From positions 16,707 through 43,692 of the forward strand of contig MEWG01000008.1 in NCBI GenBank assembly GCA_001773295.1: 26,986 bases of DNA, in the 5' to 3' direction. Both the position numbers and the translations under genes were made by a program. The DNA comes from a candidate division WWE3 bacterium RIFOXYD1_FULL_39_9 (GTDB taxonomy: Bacteria > Patescibacteriota > WWE3 > UBA101185 > UBA10185). A model generated the notes under the pieces. It searched no databases. It was not told the DNA's origin and saw only the letters and a list, made by a program, of their open reading frames with translations. Positions within the stretch are counted from its first letter, which is position 1. Each line of letters starts with the position of its first letter. Positions 15,508-22,977 of the stretch are shown here, piece after piece.

Positions 15508-16557
15508 ATGAACTCAAAACTTTTACCCGGCGCAGAAACTGCCATTAAACAATGTTTAAATATTCAAAACTCGGACAAACTTTTAATAATTACCGATAAC
15601 GAGACATATGAGGTCGGCAGTGCGCTGTTGGAAACGGCAAAGAAATATTCTCAAACTGTTTTGATGATCAAAATTGAAGACTTTACCTCCAGACCCGTTC
15701 AAGAACTAACATACGACTTCGAACAGACTATTAGATCCTTCTCCCCTACTGCGTCAATTTATGCGGCTCAAGGACATCAAGGTGAATTGCACGTATTTAG
15801 GACACCTTTGATTCGCCTGCTTACAAAAGAACTTGGATGCCGCCACGCCCATATGATAGGGATTACACAGGAGCTGATGCTAGATGGGATGAGCAAAGAC
15901 TTTAACTTAATGGCACAAATCACCGATCGAGTTTACAACAAAGTAACGGCTGCAGAAGAAATAACAGCACAAGATGAATTTGGAACAAATATTACATTTA
16001 CACTAGATCCGCAAAATCTTAAGTGGGTTAAGGATAACGGAATAATTGGCAAGGGCGAGATGCATAATTTACCGGCCGGAGAGCTTTTTACTGTTCCGTA
16101 TACTGCAGACGGTTCTGTCGTGGCCTGGGAACTTGGGGACTGGATGTGCAAGGAATATGATGAACTTAATTCGCCAATTAAAATAGAAATTGCGGATGGC
16201 ATGATAACATCGGCCACACCTATGAATACTGGAGACACGAAATCTACAGAAGCAAGCGGAGTATTTATGAACTATGTATCCCAATTTGATAACGGAAAAA
16301 GAGTTGGCGAGCTTGGGCTTGGTACTTTAGTTGGTTTGAATAAATTTGTAGGCAATCTTCTTCAAGACGAAAAATTCCCGGGATTACACGTTGCCTTTGG
16401 ACATCCGTTTGCAGAAGAAACCGGAGCGGATTGGGATTGTCCATCACACATTGATGTTATAACCAAAAGAGCTACAATAACTATTGTTAAGTCAGATGGT
16501 ACAAAAGAAACAATTATGAAATCCGGCATATATTCCGACGAAATATTGAAGGGATAA
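15508..16557 (+). CDS. M29-family (aminopeptidase T-like) metallopeptidase
   Basis: This 349-residue protein matches the thermophilic aminopeptidase family M29. NLPAGELFTVPY, RVGELGLGTLVGLNKFVGNLLQDEKFPGLHVAFGHPF and the final SHIDVI correspond to the conserved Glu, Glu/His and His-x-Asp metal ligands of the family's C-terminal half. Members remove N-terminal residues from peptides with Co/Zn/Mn, although NicX-like relatives act on aromatic rings, so the reaction is not certain. The N-terminal half (ILLITDNETYEVGSALLETAKK) is the usual Rossmann-like domain. No SD is visible and a TAATAT-like box lies ~30 bases upstream. It is divergent from the T-box transcript; no terminator follows before the tRNA-Lys promoter. 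Confidence 0.85.
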   Translation: MNSKLLPGAETAIKQCLNIQNSDKLLIITDNETYEVGSALLETAKKYSQTVLMIKIEDFTSRPVQELTYDFEQTIRSFSPTASIYAAQGHQGELHVFRTPLIRLLTKELGCRHAHMIGITQELMLDGMSKDFNLMAQITDRVYNKVTAAEEITAQDEFGTNITFTLDPQNLKWVKDNGIIGKGEMHNLPAGELFTVPYTADGSVVAWELGDWMCKEYDELNSPIKIEIADGMITSATPMNTGDTKSTEASGVFMNYVSQFDNGKRVGELGLGTLVGLNKFVGNLLQDEKFPGLHVAFGHPFAEETGADWDCPSHIDVITKRATITIVKSDGTKETIMKSGIYSDEILKG

Positions 16558-16563
16558 TAAATA

Positions 16564-16592
16564 TTTCACTTATCGGTTAAATTGGGTATAAT
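16564..16592 (+). promoter_or_regulatory. Probable promoter of tRNA-Lys
   Basis: TTTCAC (16564-16569), 17 bases, then TATAAT (16587-16592). The predicted start lies about 32 bases before the tRNA. Confidence 0.5.
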
Positions 16593-16631
16593 TCGACTTG
16601 TATTTTGCTTAATGCCGTTTTTTGCTGTTAT

Positions 16632-16706
16632 GGGGGCGTAGCTCAGTGGTAGAGCAGAGGCCTTTTAAGCCTCGTGTCGTGAGTTCGATCCTCACCGCCC
16701 TCACCA
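16632..16706 (+). tRNA. tRNA-Lys (UUU), CCA encoded
   Basis: A canonical cloverleaf is present. The acceptor is GGGGGCG/CGCCCTC (one G-U), the anticodon arm GAGGC-CTTTTAA-GCCTC carries anticodon TTT, and the T-arm is GTGAG-TTCGATC-CTCAC. The discriminator is A and CCA is encoded at 16704-16706. It ends 11 bases from the stop codon of the convergent gene, with no terminator hairpin between. Confidence 0.97.
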
Positions 16707-16717
16707 GATAAGCACTT

Positions 16718-17410
16718 TTACTCAGAATCTTCAGAACCACTACCTTGATCCTCACCACGAGACTTTCGAACCTCCTTGTAAGTCTTTCTTGCAAGGTCTT
16801 TTAAATCATCGGGTTTCATTTTATGCGTTGTAACCAGAAACTCCCACCAAAATTTTTCTGTTTTCCTGTCCCCTTCTTCATTTGATACCAACATCTGGTC
16901 TTCAATATGCTGAATTAATTCCGAAGAGAATTCCTCACCATAAGAATCCAGCTGCTGCTGAAGTTCGGATAAATAAGCCTGCAACCTTACTGTTTTTACA
17001 GCAGGATCTTCGTCCATTATCTCGGCCACTTCAATAGCTAATTTTGAAGGCGACTGACTCCTCTCCAGGTCGTTTACTAATGAGGCAAGTACCTCTACTA
17101 CGGCAGTTGATTTCTGCTCGTCACCATCCCGATAATATAAAACGGCCCAATCGGCAAATTCCCGCAAACCTTCTTCCAAATCCGGAATATCTTTGAATTC
17201 TTCCGGCATACCTTTTTCCTCCAACTTTGAGACTAAATCAATCCCTCTGTCTCGCATTTGTTGTATTTCCAACTCAATCGGGTCGTCTGTATTTATTTCG
17301 ACACCCTCGTGTTCTTTAAACTTGTCTTTTGCATCAGATATAACTTCGTAAATGTAGCTTACGTGATCAAAATCTTCGGATGAGTGATTTTCTCGATTTG
17401 TATTAGACAT
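16718..17410 (-). CDS. Acidic, mostly helical protein of unknown function
   Basis: This 230-residue soluble protein has no recognised family. It is strongly acidic with helix-rich composition (e.g. ELEIQQMRDRGIDLVSKLEEKG). It has a WAVLYYRDGDEQKS stretch near residue 90, a KFWWEFLVTTHKMKPDDL segment near residue 190 and a charged, low-complexity tail ending in GSGSEDSE. There is no signal peptide or membrane helix. The start is the ATG at 17408-17410, exactly six bases after TACAAT, so the mRNA is probably leaderless. It faces the small membrane protein/HD operon head-to-head. Confidence 0.78.
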   Translation of the reverse strand: MSNTNRENHSSEDFDHVSYIYEVISDAKDKFKEHEGVEINTDDPIELEIQQMRDRGIDLVSKLEEKGMPEEFKDIPDLEEGLREFADWAVLYYRDGDEQKSTAVVEVLASLVNDLERSQSPSKLAIEVAEIMDEDPAVKTVRLQAYLSELQQQLDSYGEEFSSELIQHIEDQMLVSNEEGDRKTEKFWWEFLVTTHKMKPDDLKDLARKTYKEVRKSRGEDQGSGSEDSE

Positions 17411-17416
17411 ATATAG

Positions 17417-17422
17417 ATTGTA
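17417..17422 (-). promoter_or_regulatory. -10 box giving a leaderless mRNA
   Basis: TACAAT on the minus strand ends six bases before the ATG of the acidic protein. There is no SD. Confidence 0.6.
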
Positions 17423-17470
17423 CGACTTTTTTTAACTCAGAAATATATCTATTCTATAGGTCAAAAGTGC

Positions 17471-17476
17471 TATAAT
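17471..17476 (+). promoter_or_regulatory. Extended -10 promoter of the small membrane protein/HD operon
   Basis: TGCTATAAT (hexamer 17471-17476) has a weak -35. The transcript would carry a ~35-base leader ending in AAAAAGGAGG. Confidence 0.55.
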
Positions 17477-17517
17477 CCGCTTATCCTATAAACAATATAC
17501 CAAAAAGGAGGTTACTT

Positions 17518-17865
17518 ATGTTTCCTGTGACACTGATGGAAGGTTGGGAGGTTTTCGCAGAGCTGCACTATGCAGTGGCTTACGTAGGGGGTGGGATACT
17601 CGGATTTTGCGGCTTTTACCTGCTGATCTTGAGCGTCCTGAGCTATGATGTGGCAGCAAGAACCAATAGAAGTAAGGCAAGGAAGTTTGTGGCAGATTCC
17701 TTCATGCTTATTGGAGTGGCTACTGTAGTCCTGATATTTGGCTTTTATGCGCTAGTACCGATAGCGGCCGGGGCACTCCTTGGGATTATCTACATATTCA
17801 TTAAAGGAATTTGGATCTGTGTTAGGAAGGAACCAGAAGGAGAGCCGAGCAATGAACAAGGATGA
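17518..17865 (+). CDS. Small multi-TM membrane protein, unknown function
   Basis: This 115-residue protein starts at an ATG seven bases after an AAAAAGGAGG SD. It has an N-terminal hydrophobic helix (about residues 19-43), a short basic loop with NRSKARK, and a second hydrophobic region (about 60-100) long enough for two helices, then a hydrophilic acidic tail. No family is recognised. Its last 14 bases overlap the start of the HD phosphohydrolase, so the two are translationally coupled and probably act together. It belongs to the strong-SD, GC-richer gene class. Confidence 0.75.
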   Translation: MFPVTLMEGWEVFAELHYAVAYVGGGILGFCGFYLLILSVLSYDVAARTNRSKARKFVADSFMLIGVATVVLIFGFYALVPIAAGALLGIIYIFIKGIWICVRKEPEGEPSNEQG

Positions 17866-18403
17866 GTATATCGGAACATATACCGGTCGGAGGGTGCACA
17901 TATTCAATCCAAGTGCAGATGAGATCCATATCCTAGATATCGCTACGGCGCTATCTAGAATCTGCAGATTCAACGGGCATTGTAGACAGTTCTACAGCGT
18001 TGCAGAACACAGTATTCTAGCTAGTTTGTTGTTCCCGCCCGGAATTAATGCTAAAGCAGCTTTGTTTCACGACGCGGGAGAAGCCTATTTAGGCGACATC
18101 GTTCGCCCAATTAAACGCCAGCTTGAAATGAAATTCTACCGGAAAGCTGAGGGCAACCTATACAGGCTGATCGCCAAGATCTTTGGGCTACCGGAAGAAA
18201 TACCTGCAGCAGTGCATCAAGCCGACAACGACATGCTGTTCACGGAACTTGCAACAATTACGCCAGACGCAGATCTGCAAAGCCCTCGCCTGAAGAATTA
18301 CAGATTATTGCCAATTTTGTTCCATCACTGGACACCAGAGGAGGCAAAAGAAGAGTTTTTGAAAAGATATCAACAACTGTTCTCACAGGAATCGCTCCTG
18401 TAA
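17852..18403 (+). CDS. HD-domain phosphohydrolase, YfbR-like 5'-deoxynucleotidase type
   Basis: I place the start at ATG 17852, which has AGAAGGAGA nine bases upstream and gives 183 residues; the frame is open further back but that part lies inside the preceding gene. The HD metal-binding set is visible: FYSVAEHSILAS (first His), AALFHDAGEAYLGDIVRPIK (His-Asp plus the E-AYLGD/D signature typical of YfbR-like and phage HD hydrolases) and HQADNDMLFTEL (final Asp). Such enzymes dephosphorylate dNMPs or related nucleotides. It overlaps a small membrane protein gene, an unusual partner, and is followed at once by a two-tier hairpin. Confidence 0.88.
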   Translation: MNKDEYIGTYTGRRVHIFNPSADEIHILDIATALSRICRFNGHCRQFYSVAEHSILASLLFPPGINAKAALFHDAGEAYLGDIVRPIKRQLEMKFYRKAEGNLYRLIAKIFGLPEEIPAAVHQADNDMLFTELATITPDADLQSPRLKNYRLLPILFHHWTPEEAKEEFLKRYQQLFSQESLL

Positions 18404-18406
18404 ACT

Positions 18407-18457
18407 AACGTCCTCTTTGGATGAGCTTAAGCTCGCTGAAGGGGACGTTGTACTTTT
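18407..18457 (+). terminator. Two-tier hairpin terminator after the HD gene
   Basis: AACGTCCTCTT (18407-18417) pairs with AAGGGGACGTT (18439-18449), with one wobble. Inside is the palindrome GAGCTTAAGCTC. TTTT follows at 18454-18457. Confidence 0.78.
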
Positions 18458-18502
18458 CGGGGATAAACATGCGCTTTTTGAAAATGGTAATATATAGGAA
18501 CA

Positions 18503-18934
18503 ATGAAATGTTATATAGGATATAAATTCTCAAATATAGCCGATAAACAAGACCTTAAAATGAAGGTCTTATCTTTAGCTGAACACATAATTTCCACAGG
18601 CAATACTACTTTTGTCCTCGGACGAGACGTTCAAAACTGGCATAGCTCCCCCTTCCCTATGTTAAAAACGTTGCCGCATGTTTTCATCAATATGTTCAAA
18701 TGTGATTGCTTGATATCATTGGTTACGGATAATTCCACTAGCACGGGGCTTCTTGTCGAAAATATCTTGGCTACATTGTTAATGAAAAAAAGAGGTTTTC
18801 TGGTGGTTAATCCGGTAAACAAACATATATACAACTTCCTTTCTGACCCCGAATTTACTTTAATTTTTAACAACGATGAAGAATTACCTAAATCGACAGA
18901 TATACTGTTAGATAGACTAAAGAACAGTCTTTAA
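18503..18934 (+). CDS. Possible nucleoside 2-deoxyribosyltransferase-like protein
   Basis: This 143-residue protein opens with CYIGYKFSN and continues with an alpha/beta pattern (SLAEHIISTGNTTFVLGRDVQNW, CDCLISLVTDNSTSTGLLVENILATLL, GFLVVNP). That pattern is reminiscent of the nucleoside 2-deoxyribosyltransferase/Rossmannoid family: an initial 'YIA.pF', a middle 'D.vi.v....S.G...E...A', then a strand. The usual catalytic Glu could be the E of LLVENI. This is a weak, fold-level call. A TATATA box lies six bases before the ATG and there is no SD, so it is probably leaderless. The ASCH gene begins five bases after its stop, which suggests an operon. Confidence 0.6.
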   Translation: MKCYIGYKFSNIADKQDLKMKVLSLAEHIISTGNTTFVLGRDVQNWHSSPFPMLKTLPHVFINMFKCDCLISLVTDNSTSTGLLVENILATLLMKKRGFLVVNPVNKHIYNFLSDPEFTLIFNNDEELPKSTDILLDRLKNSL

Positions 18935-18939
18935 TCGAT

Positions 18940-19284
18940 ATGCAAAATAACAAAACCATAACATTTGAGGCGCATCATGTGGAGCTAATTAAAAACGGCA
19001 AAAAAACCTCAACTTGGAGATTCTTTGACGATAAAAACCTTGCTGTCGGAGACATTGTTACTCTTGTAAAACGACCTGAATTAGTACCTTTCGGGACAGC
19101 AAAAATTGAAGCTATTATCGAAAAAAGATTAGACGAACTTACGGAAGAAGATAAGAGGGGACATGAGAGCTACGTAAACGACGAGGAAATGTATAAAAAG
19201 TTCTCATTTTATTACTCCAAAGAGGTTAGGGGAGACACTCTAGTAAAAATCCTTAGATTTAACGACATTAATCTATTTGAATGA
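18940..19284 (+). CDS. ASCH-domain protein
   Basis: This 114-residue protein fits the ASCH fold, a beta-barrel related to PUA that binds RNA or small molecules. ITFEAHHVELIKNGKKTSTWRFFDDKNLAVGDIVTLVKRP contains the family's 'I..G.K..T.R......GD.v.l' signature, and LTEEDKRGHESYVNDEEMYKKF matches the common 'L..ed...HE.Y.s.ee....f' segment. It may act on nucleotides or as an RNA-binding regulator; some ASCH proteins hydrolyse modified nucleosides such as N4-acetylcytidine. It follows the deoxyribosyltransferase-like gene by five bases and is followed by a long hairpin. Confidence 0.85.
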   Translation: MQNNKTITFEAHHVELIKNGKKTSTWRFFDDKNLAVGDIVTLVKRPELVPFGTAKIEAIIEKRLDELTEEDKRGHESYVNDEEMYKKFSFYYSKEVRGDTLVKILRFNDINLFE

Positions 19285-19286
19285 CT

Positions 19287-19341
19287 GTTCCCTATTTCGA
19301 ATTGCTCTCCCCCGGGTTCAATTCAGAAAATAGCAGGGAAC
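19287..19341 (+). other. Long three-segment RNA hairpin after the ASCH gene
   Basis: GTTCCC, TATTT and GAATTG (19287-19304) pair in order with CAATTC, AAATA and GGGAAC (19319-19341), leaving small internal loops and a 14-base apex containing CCCGGG. No T-run follows on either strand, so it is not an obvious intrinsic terminator. The rest of 19342-19535 is AT-rich and I see no gene in it. Confidence 0.6.
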
Positions 19342-19535
19342 TAGAATAAATTCGTTAAAACGCTCAAAAAAATCAGAAATATCGCCAATCCCAAATTAAT
19401 TTAATAAAATAATTTACAAATAATTTCTATTTTTATTTAAATACCTACTTACCTTACCTACTGCCTCAGCAAGTATGAATCTTAGATGTCGTATAATCGT
19501 GCTTTCTCGTGTCGTTATTTGAGTTTTTCATACTA

Positions 19536-19564
19536 TTGACGTGAGTACCCTATTTAAATAGAAT
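19536..19564 (+). promoter_or_regulatory. Promoter of the zinc-ribbon gene
   Basis: TTGACG (19536-19541), 17 bases, TAGAAT (19559-19564). The leader of about 45 bases ends in GGAGAGGAGG. A TATAAT near 19490-19500 lacks a -35 box and a gene. Confidence 0.65.
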
Positions 19565-19614
19565 CTACACATCAATAATTGACTACATAAAAAAAATAAG
19601 GAGAGGAGGCTTAC

Positions 19615-20106
19615 ATGACTCCGGTTTTCGAAAAAGGCGATAAGTGCGTCAATTGTGGTACGCCGGCAGTTTCAGGGTTTTTGTGCGGAAAATGTGCCAA
19701 ACTGGCACGCGAAAACAGGCTGTACGCTTTTGAAGCACGGAAGATGCCGAAACTGCTCAGCAACGGTACAAAAGGCAAAACGGTAACTCAAAGGGCGTAT
19801 CCCGACAACGAACCGAGTGCAAACTACGAAGCTAAAAAGATCGGCTATGTTCAGGACCTTGCTTTGGGAGAAGTCGGTTTTATTGCTAAATTCACACTGG
19901 TTAAAGACGGGCACGGCTCAATTTACATACCGAAGGGAGCGCTTGTAGTCGACGGTAAGGCCGCGTCGTACACAGTTAAGATAATGCGCGCATCAAAAGG
20001 ATATGTAATTTTTGAGGAAACTTTACCAAAAGATGTGCACTTGCTGGATAGCGCTACTGTGCTAATGAACGACTACTTCTTTGCTGATTTAGTTGCCGAA
20101 CACTAA
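19615..20106 (+). CDS. Zinc-ribbon protein of unknown function
   Basis: The 163-residue product has an N-terminal treble-clef or zinc-ribbon pair, CVNCGTPAVSGFLCGKC (residues ~11-27). A basic linker follows, then a ~90-residue beta-rich domain (GEVGFIAKFTLVKDGHGSIYIPKGALVVDGKAASYTVKI). No family is recognised; nucleic-acid binding is a reasonable guess from the zinc knuckle and basic linker. Translation uses a tandem SD (GGAGAGGAGG). The gene converges on relA/spoT, and both share a terminator hairpin. Confidence 0.78.
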   Translation: MTPVFEKGDKCVNCGTPAVSGFLCGKCAKLARENRLYAFEARKMPKLLSNGTKGKTVTQRAYPDNEPSANYEAKKIGYVQDLALGEVGFIAKFTLVKDGHGSIYIPKGALVVDGKAASYTVKIMRASKGYVIFEETLPKDVHLLDSATVLMNDYFFADLVAEH

Positions 20107-20109
20107 GCC

Positions 20110-20153
20110 AAAATTGGGAAACCTTGTTGAAATTCATTTTTTGACAAGGTTTC
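20110..20153 (-). terminator. Shared hairpin between the zinc-ribbon and RelA/SpoT genes
   Basis: GAAACCTTGT (20118-20127) pairs with ACAAGGTTTC (20144-20153). On the minus strand the stem is followed by CCCAATTTT, so it should terminate relA/spoT; its distal arm overlaps the last relA codons. No T-run follows on the plus strand. Confidence 0.65.
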
Positions 20154-21534
20154 TCAAAAGGTTCTTTCTAATGTGCTCCTTAGCCCTTTTTGTAATTGCA
20201 AATTTTAACCAATCACGATTTGCGTTTACTTTATTAGTCGTTTTAATCTCCACATAGTCTCCATCTTGGATCAAATAGTTTAGACTTACATACTTTTGGT
20301 TAACATGTCCCCCAACACATTTATCGCCTAAACTAGAATGAACTGAATAGGCAAAATCAACTAGACTAGCGCCTTTTGGTAATTCTACAATGTCACCTTT
20401 TGGGGTGAAGGCGTAAACATTTTTTGAAAAAGGGGCTTTGTGATTAAAGCTTTCAGCTGTGCCGCTTCTAACCTTCCAAAAACTTAATTCTTTATACCAA
20501 AGCTCGTTTTCCTTCGTGTAATTTTTGAATTTTTCGTAGGCCAGAGAAGTGGCACCCTTATCCCCCAGCTTATAAATCAGGTGAGACGCTGGTCCAAATT
20601 CTGAATATTGGTGCATTTCGTGTGTCCTAATTTGAACTTCCATATCAACACCTTTTTCTACTTTTAAGGTGTTATGGATAGATCTATATCCGGATGGTCT
20701 CGGTTTGCTAATATAGTCGTCGCGTAGATCTTCGTAGGTATCAAATAAGTTTTTGAGCAGACTTTCGGCCGCATAACACTGCTCAATTGTATTGACCACT
20801 ACTCTTAAACCCAATTTGTCTCTCACAGGGCCTCTAAGTGATTTCTTATATATGCCGTACCTGCTTTTAATTCGTTGGGAAATATGTGATTCAATGTTGC
20901 TTTCCCGTAGAAGTGACTTTATTAACGCACTAACCTCAGTCAGAGCTTTATGATATTTTTCGGAATTTAAAATTAGATCCTGCTCGATTTTATAATACTC
21001 ACTTGGATTTAATAATTTAAAAGATTCATCTTCCAGACCGATTGAAATCTTGCTAAATCCAGCGATTTTCGCAAGTGGGGCATATAAATTAAGGGCCTTG
21101 TTTGCTACTTCAATTCTTTTTTCTTTTTCAAAAGCAAATACAGTATCAAGGTTATCTTTACGGTCTGCAATTCGGATAACAAGCGTTCGGATATCTTTTG
21201 CCATGTTTATGTACGCCTGCATGATAAATGCTTCGTTAAATGCTTTTGGAGTATCTTGGTCAACATTGGATCTGCTAAGCAAATTATAGTTTCTAACAAT
21301 CTGAGCAACTTCTTCGCCAAATAGTTCTCTGACTACCTTTGTATCTTTAGAATATTCATATATAGGATGTAATATTGCCGCACTAAGTGTAATCTCGTCC
21401 TGAACATTATTGTTTTTTAGTATTTGGTAAACTCGCGTTGAGTGTTCGTGTACAGTGTCTCCTGCTTTACGATTGTGTTTGCTTAAAACGGTTTGAGAAT
21501 AATCTAGTGCCTTTCTTACTAAATCGGCTGTCAT
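20134..21534 (-). CDS. RelA/SpoT-family (p)ppGpp synthetase with degenerate hydrolase site
   Basis: The order is an HD-type N-terminal domain, the synthetase domain, then a TGS domain (KNVYAFTPKGDIVELPKGASLVDFAYSVHSSLGDKCVGGHVN). The synthetase core is largely kept: RIKSRYGIYKKS, DKLGLRVVVN, DYISKPRPSGYRSIHNT (Asn to Ser before the GY) and MEVQIRTHEMHQYSEFGPASH. In the hydrolase domain the catalytic HD of 'ALLHDVVEDT' reads AILHPIYEYS, so ppGpp hydrolysis is probably lost. I prefer the ATG at 21532-21534, preceded by TATAAA nine bases upstream. An in-frame TTG at 21594 would give 486 residues, but it has no SD and a hairpin (ACCTCG/CGAGGT) lies in that stretch. No ACT domain follows, so the protein is shorter than full RelA/SpoT. 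Confidence 0.9.
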   Translation of the reverse strand: MTADLVRKALDYSQTVLSKHNRKAGDTVHEHSTRVYQILKNNNVQDEITLSAAILHPIYEYSKDTKVVRELFGEEVAQIVRNYNLLSRSNVDQDTPKAFNEAFIMQAYINMAKDIRTLVIRIADRKDNLDTVFAFEKEKRIEVANKALNLYAPLAKIAGFSKISIGLEDESFKLLNPSEYYKIEQDLILNSEKYHKALTEVSALIKSLLRESNIESHISQRIKSRYGIYKKSLRGPVRDKLGLRVVVNTIEQCYAAESLLKNLFDTYEDLRDDYISKPRPSGYRSIHNTLKVEKGVDMEVQIRTHEMHQYSEFGPASHLIYKLGDKGATSLAYEKFKNYTKENELWYKELSFWKVRSGTAESFNHKAPFSKNVYAFTPKGDIVELPKGASLVDFAYSVHSSLGDKCVGGHVNQKYVSLNYLIQDGDYVEIKTTNKVNANRDWLKFAITKRAKEHIRKNLLRNLVKK

Positions 21535-21702
21535 TCTTTTATTTTTATATTGAAATGCTGAACCTCGTGAATAAAGGTGCGAGGTCGTGTTCAAGTTAGA
21601 ACTACTGATATTACTTCTATTGTCTCTTTTTCAATTCCAAGGCGGTTACTCATCGATCTTACTTTTTAAGTAATATTCAGAAGTTCAGCCATTTCATAAA
21701 AC

Positions 21703-21957
21703 TTATCTTTCTTCCTTTGGTCTAGCAACAGATACTACTATTGTTCTGCCTTCAATTTCTTTATTGTTAAGCTCTTCAATAGCTTTTGCAGCTGCTGAAT
21801 CGTCCTCAAGTTCTACAAAACCGAAGCCTTTGCTTCTTCTTGTATTTCTATCGAAGATTACAGATGCGGAAACGACGTTGCCGTATCCAGCGAACATGTC
21901 CATTAAGGACTGGTCGGTCATGGAGTAAGGAATGTTACCAACATATAACTTAGTCAC
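21703..21957 (-). CDS. Single-RRM RNA-binding protein
   Basis: This 84-residue protein is essentially one RNA recognition motif, with RNP2 LYVGNI near the start and RNP1 KGFGFVEL near the middle, ending in a short basic tail (ARPKEER). Bacterial RRM proteins of this size bind single-stranded RNA and are often cold-induced. I start at GTG 21955-21957 (MTKLYVGN) because AGAGGTGG sits eight bases ahead; an in-frame GTG twelve bases upstream overlaps the SD. It has a long ~100-base leader from a possible promoter at 22070-22098, which would fit post-transcriptional control. Confidence 0.92.
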   Translation of the reverse strand: MTKLYVGNIPYSMTDQSLMDMFAGYGNVVSASVIFDRNTRRSKGFGFVELEDDSAAAKAIEELNNKEIEGRTIVVSVARPKEER

Positions 21958-22069
21958 GATAATCACCACCTCTCAGTTTTTTATTAAACATACTTTATTA
22001 CTCTGTAAATGGGAAATGCTTGTAACTGTATCATTAAAGAATTTCTAACATTCCTAGGAGCACCCCTGC

Positions 22070-22098
22070 ATTATAGCACACTAGTACGGAAATGGCAC
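22070..22098 (-). promoter_or_regulatory. Possible promoter of the RRM gene
   Basis: On the minus strand GTGCCA (22093-22098), 17 bases, TATAAT (22070-22075). The leader to the GTG start would be about 105 bases. Confidence 0.45.
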
Positions 22099-22140
22099 TA
22101 TAGATCATAGCCTGCCAACTAAGTACCTACAAAACGACGG

Positions 22141-22599
22141 CTATCTTGTTACATTAAGCACAATCCCATTTTCTGCTAAAGGTGCCGATACTGTTACCCT
22201 GCCTGCCGGAGTCTTATATATTGTGTATCCCGTTCCATCTGTAGACTCATTCTTGGGATCGTTGGGCATAGTTACTAAATATTTAGTATTTGCTGTCAAT
22301 ACAGTTAGATCTACTAATCCTGAGCAGTTGGCAACTCCGCCGCTTTTACAGATTTCTGTTTCTGTATCGGGTAATGCCGTGGGTAACAATCCAGTGTCGG
22401 TAGTATATTGAACAACAGCTATGGAGATTGTGTGCAATTCCAAGCGCCTTTTTGTATTTCGTGCATTTCCTAAATGCACATTGTAATTAACCACGGAAAG
22501 CATAATTCCGGCAAGAATGCCTATTAAGGTAATTACGATTAAAAGTTCGATTAAGGTAAATCCCCTGCCAATATAGGGGAAATGGGCAATTTTCTTCAC
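22141..22599 (-). CDS. Type IV pilin/pseudopilin-like protein
   Basis: The prepilin signature RG|FTLIELLIVITLIGILAGI follows a 13-residue basic leader, with the conserved Glu at mature position 5. A prepilin peptidase would cleave after the Gly, and the hydrophobic helix then packs into a pilus or type II secretion pseudopilus. The 139-residue mature protein has a Cys pair (CKSGGVANC) and a C-terminal beta region (GYTIYKTPAGRVTVSAP), as in GspG/PilE-type minor pilins. The start is GTG at 22597-22599 with a TAGTAT box eight bases upstream and no SD. No other pilus genes are nearby. Confidence 0.9.
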   Translation of the reverse strand: MKKIAHFPYIGRGFTLIELLIVITLIGILAGIMLSVVNYNVHLGNARNTKRRLELHTISIAVVQYTTDTGLLPTALPDTETEICKSGGVANCSGLVDLTVLTANTKYLVTMPNDPKNESTDGTGYTIYKTPAGRVTVSAPLAENGIVLNVTR

Positions 22600-22664
22600 T
22601 AGATAAATACTACTGCAACAGATAAAAATATGCTAATTTTTGCCCATGTAATAGCCTGTAGTAA

Positions 22665-22693
22665 TTGACCCTAAGTGGTTGTGATGCTAGAAT
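22665..22693 (+). promoter_or_regulatory. Promoter of the two-TM gene pair
   Basis: TTGACC (22665-22670), 17 bases, TAGAAT (22688-22693). The predicted leader is about 35 bases. Confidence 0.65.
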
Positions 22694-22735
22694 GTGTCAT
22701 CCAAAAACTAAACAAAAATGAAAGGAAGGATCTGC

Positions 22736-22942
22736 ATGAATTACCTTTTGGGAATATTGGAAAATCAGTCCGTAATGTTCGCATTGTTCGTTGCAGCCGT
22801 GGACCTTGGCCTACTCTTAAGAGCATTTGCTGTCTTAAAAGGCCAGTTAACTCCAGGACGGCTTATCGTTGCTTTCATGGTGACTGCACTGCCGTTCAAC
22901 ATCGTAGCTAGCGTCGTCTTTTACTTAATCCAAAAGTTCTAG
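22736..22942 (+). CDS. 68-residue two-TM membrane protein, unknown
   Basis: The start is ATG 22736, six bases after GGAAGGA; an earlier in-frame ATG at 22718 lies upstream of that SD. The product has two hydrophobic helices (about residues 10-30 and 43-63) joined by a short basic loop (LKGQLTPGR), with almost no soluble part. I do not recognise a family. It is first in a likely two-gene operon with the next two-TM gene. Confidence 0.68.
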   Translation: MNYLLGILENQSVMFALFVAAVDLGLLLRAFAVLKGQLTPGRLIVAFMVTALPFNIVASVVFYLIQKF

Positions 22943-22977
22943 TAGAACTAAAACTTGTAAAAGGAGAGGAGGTTACA

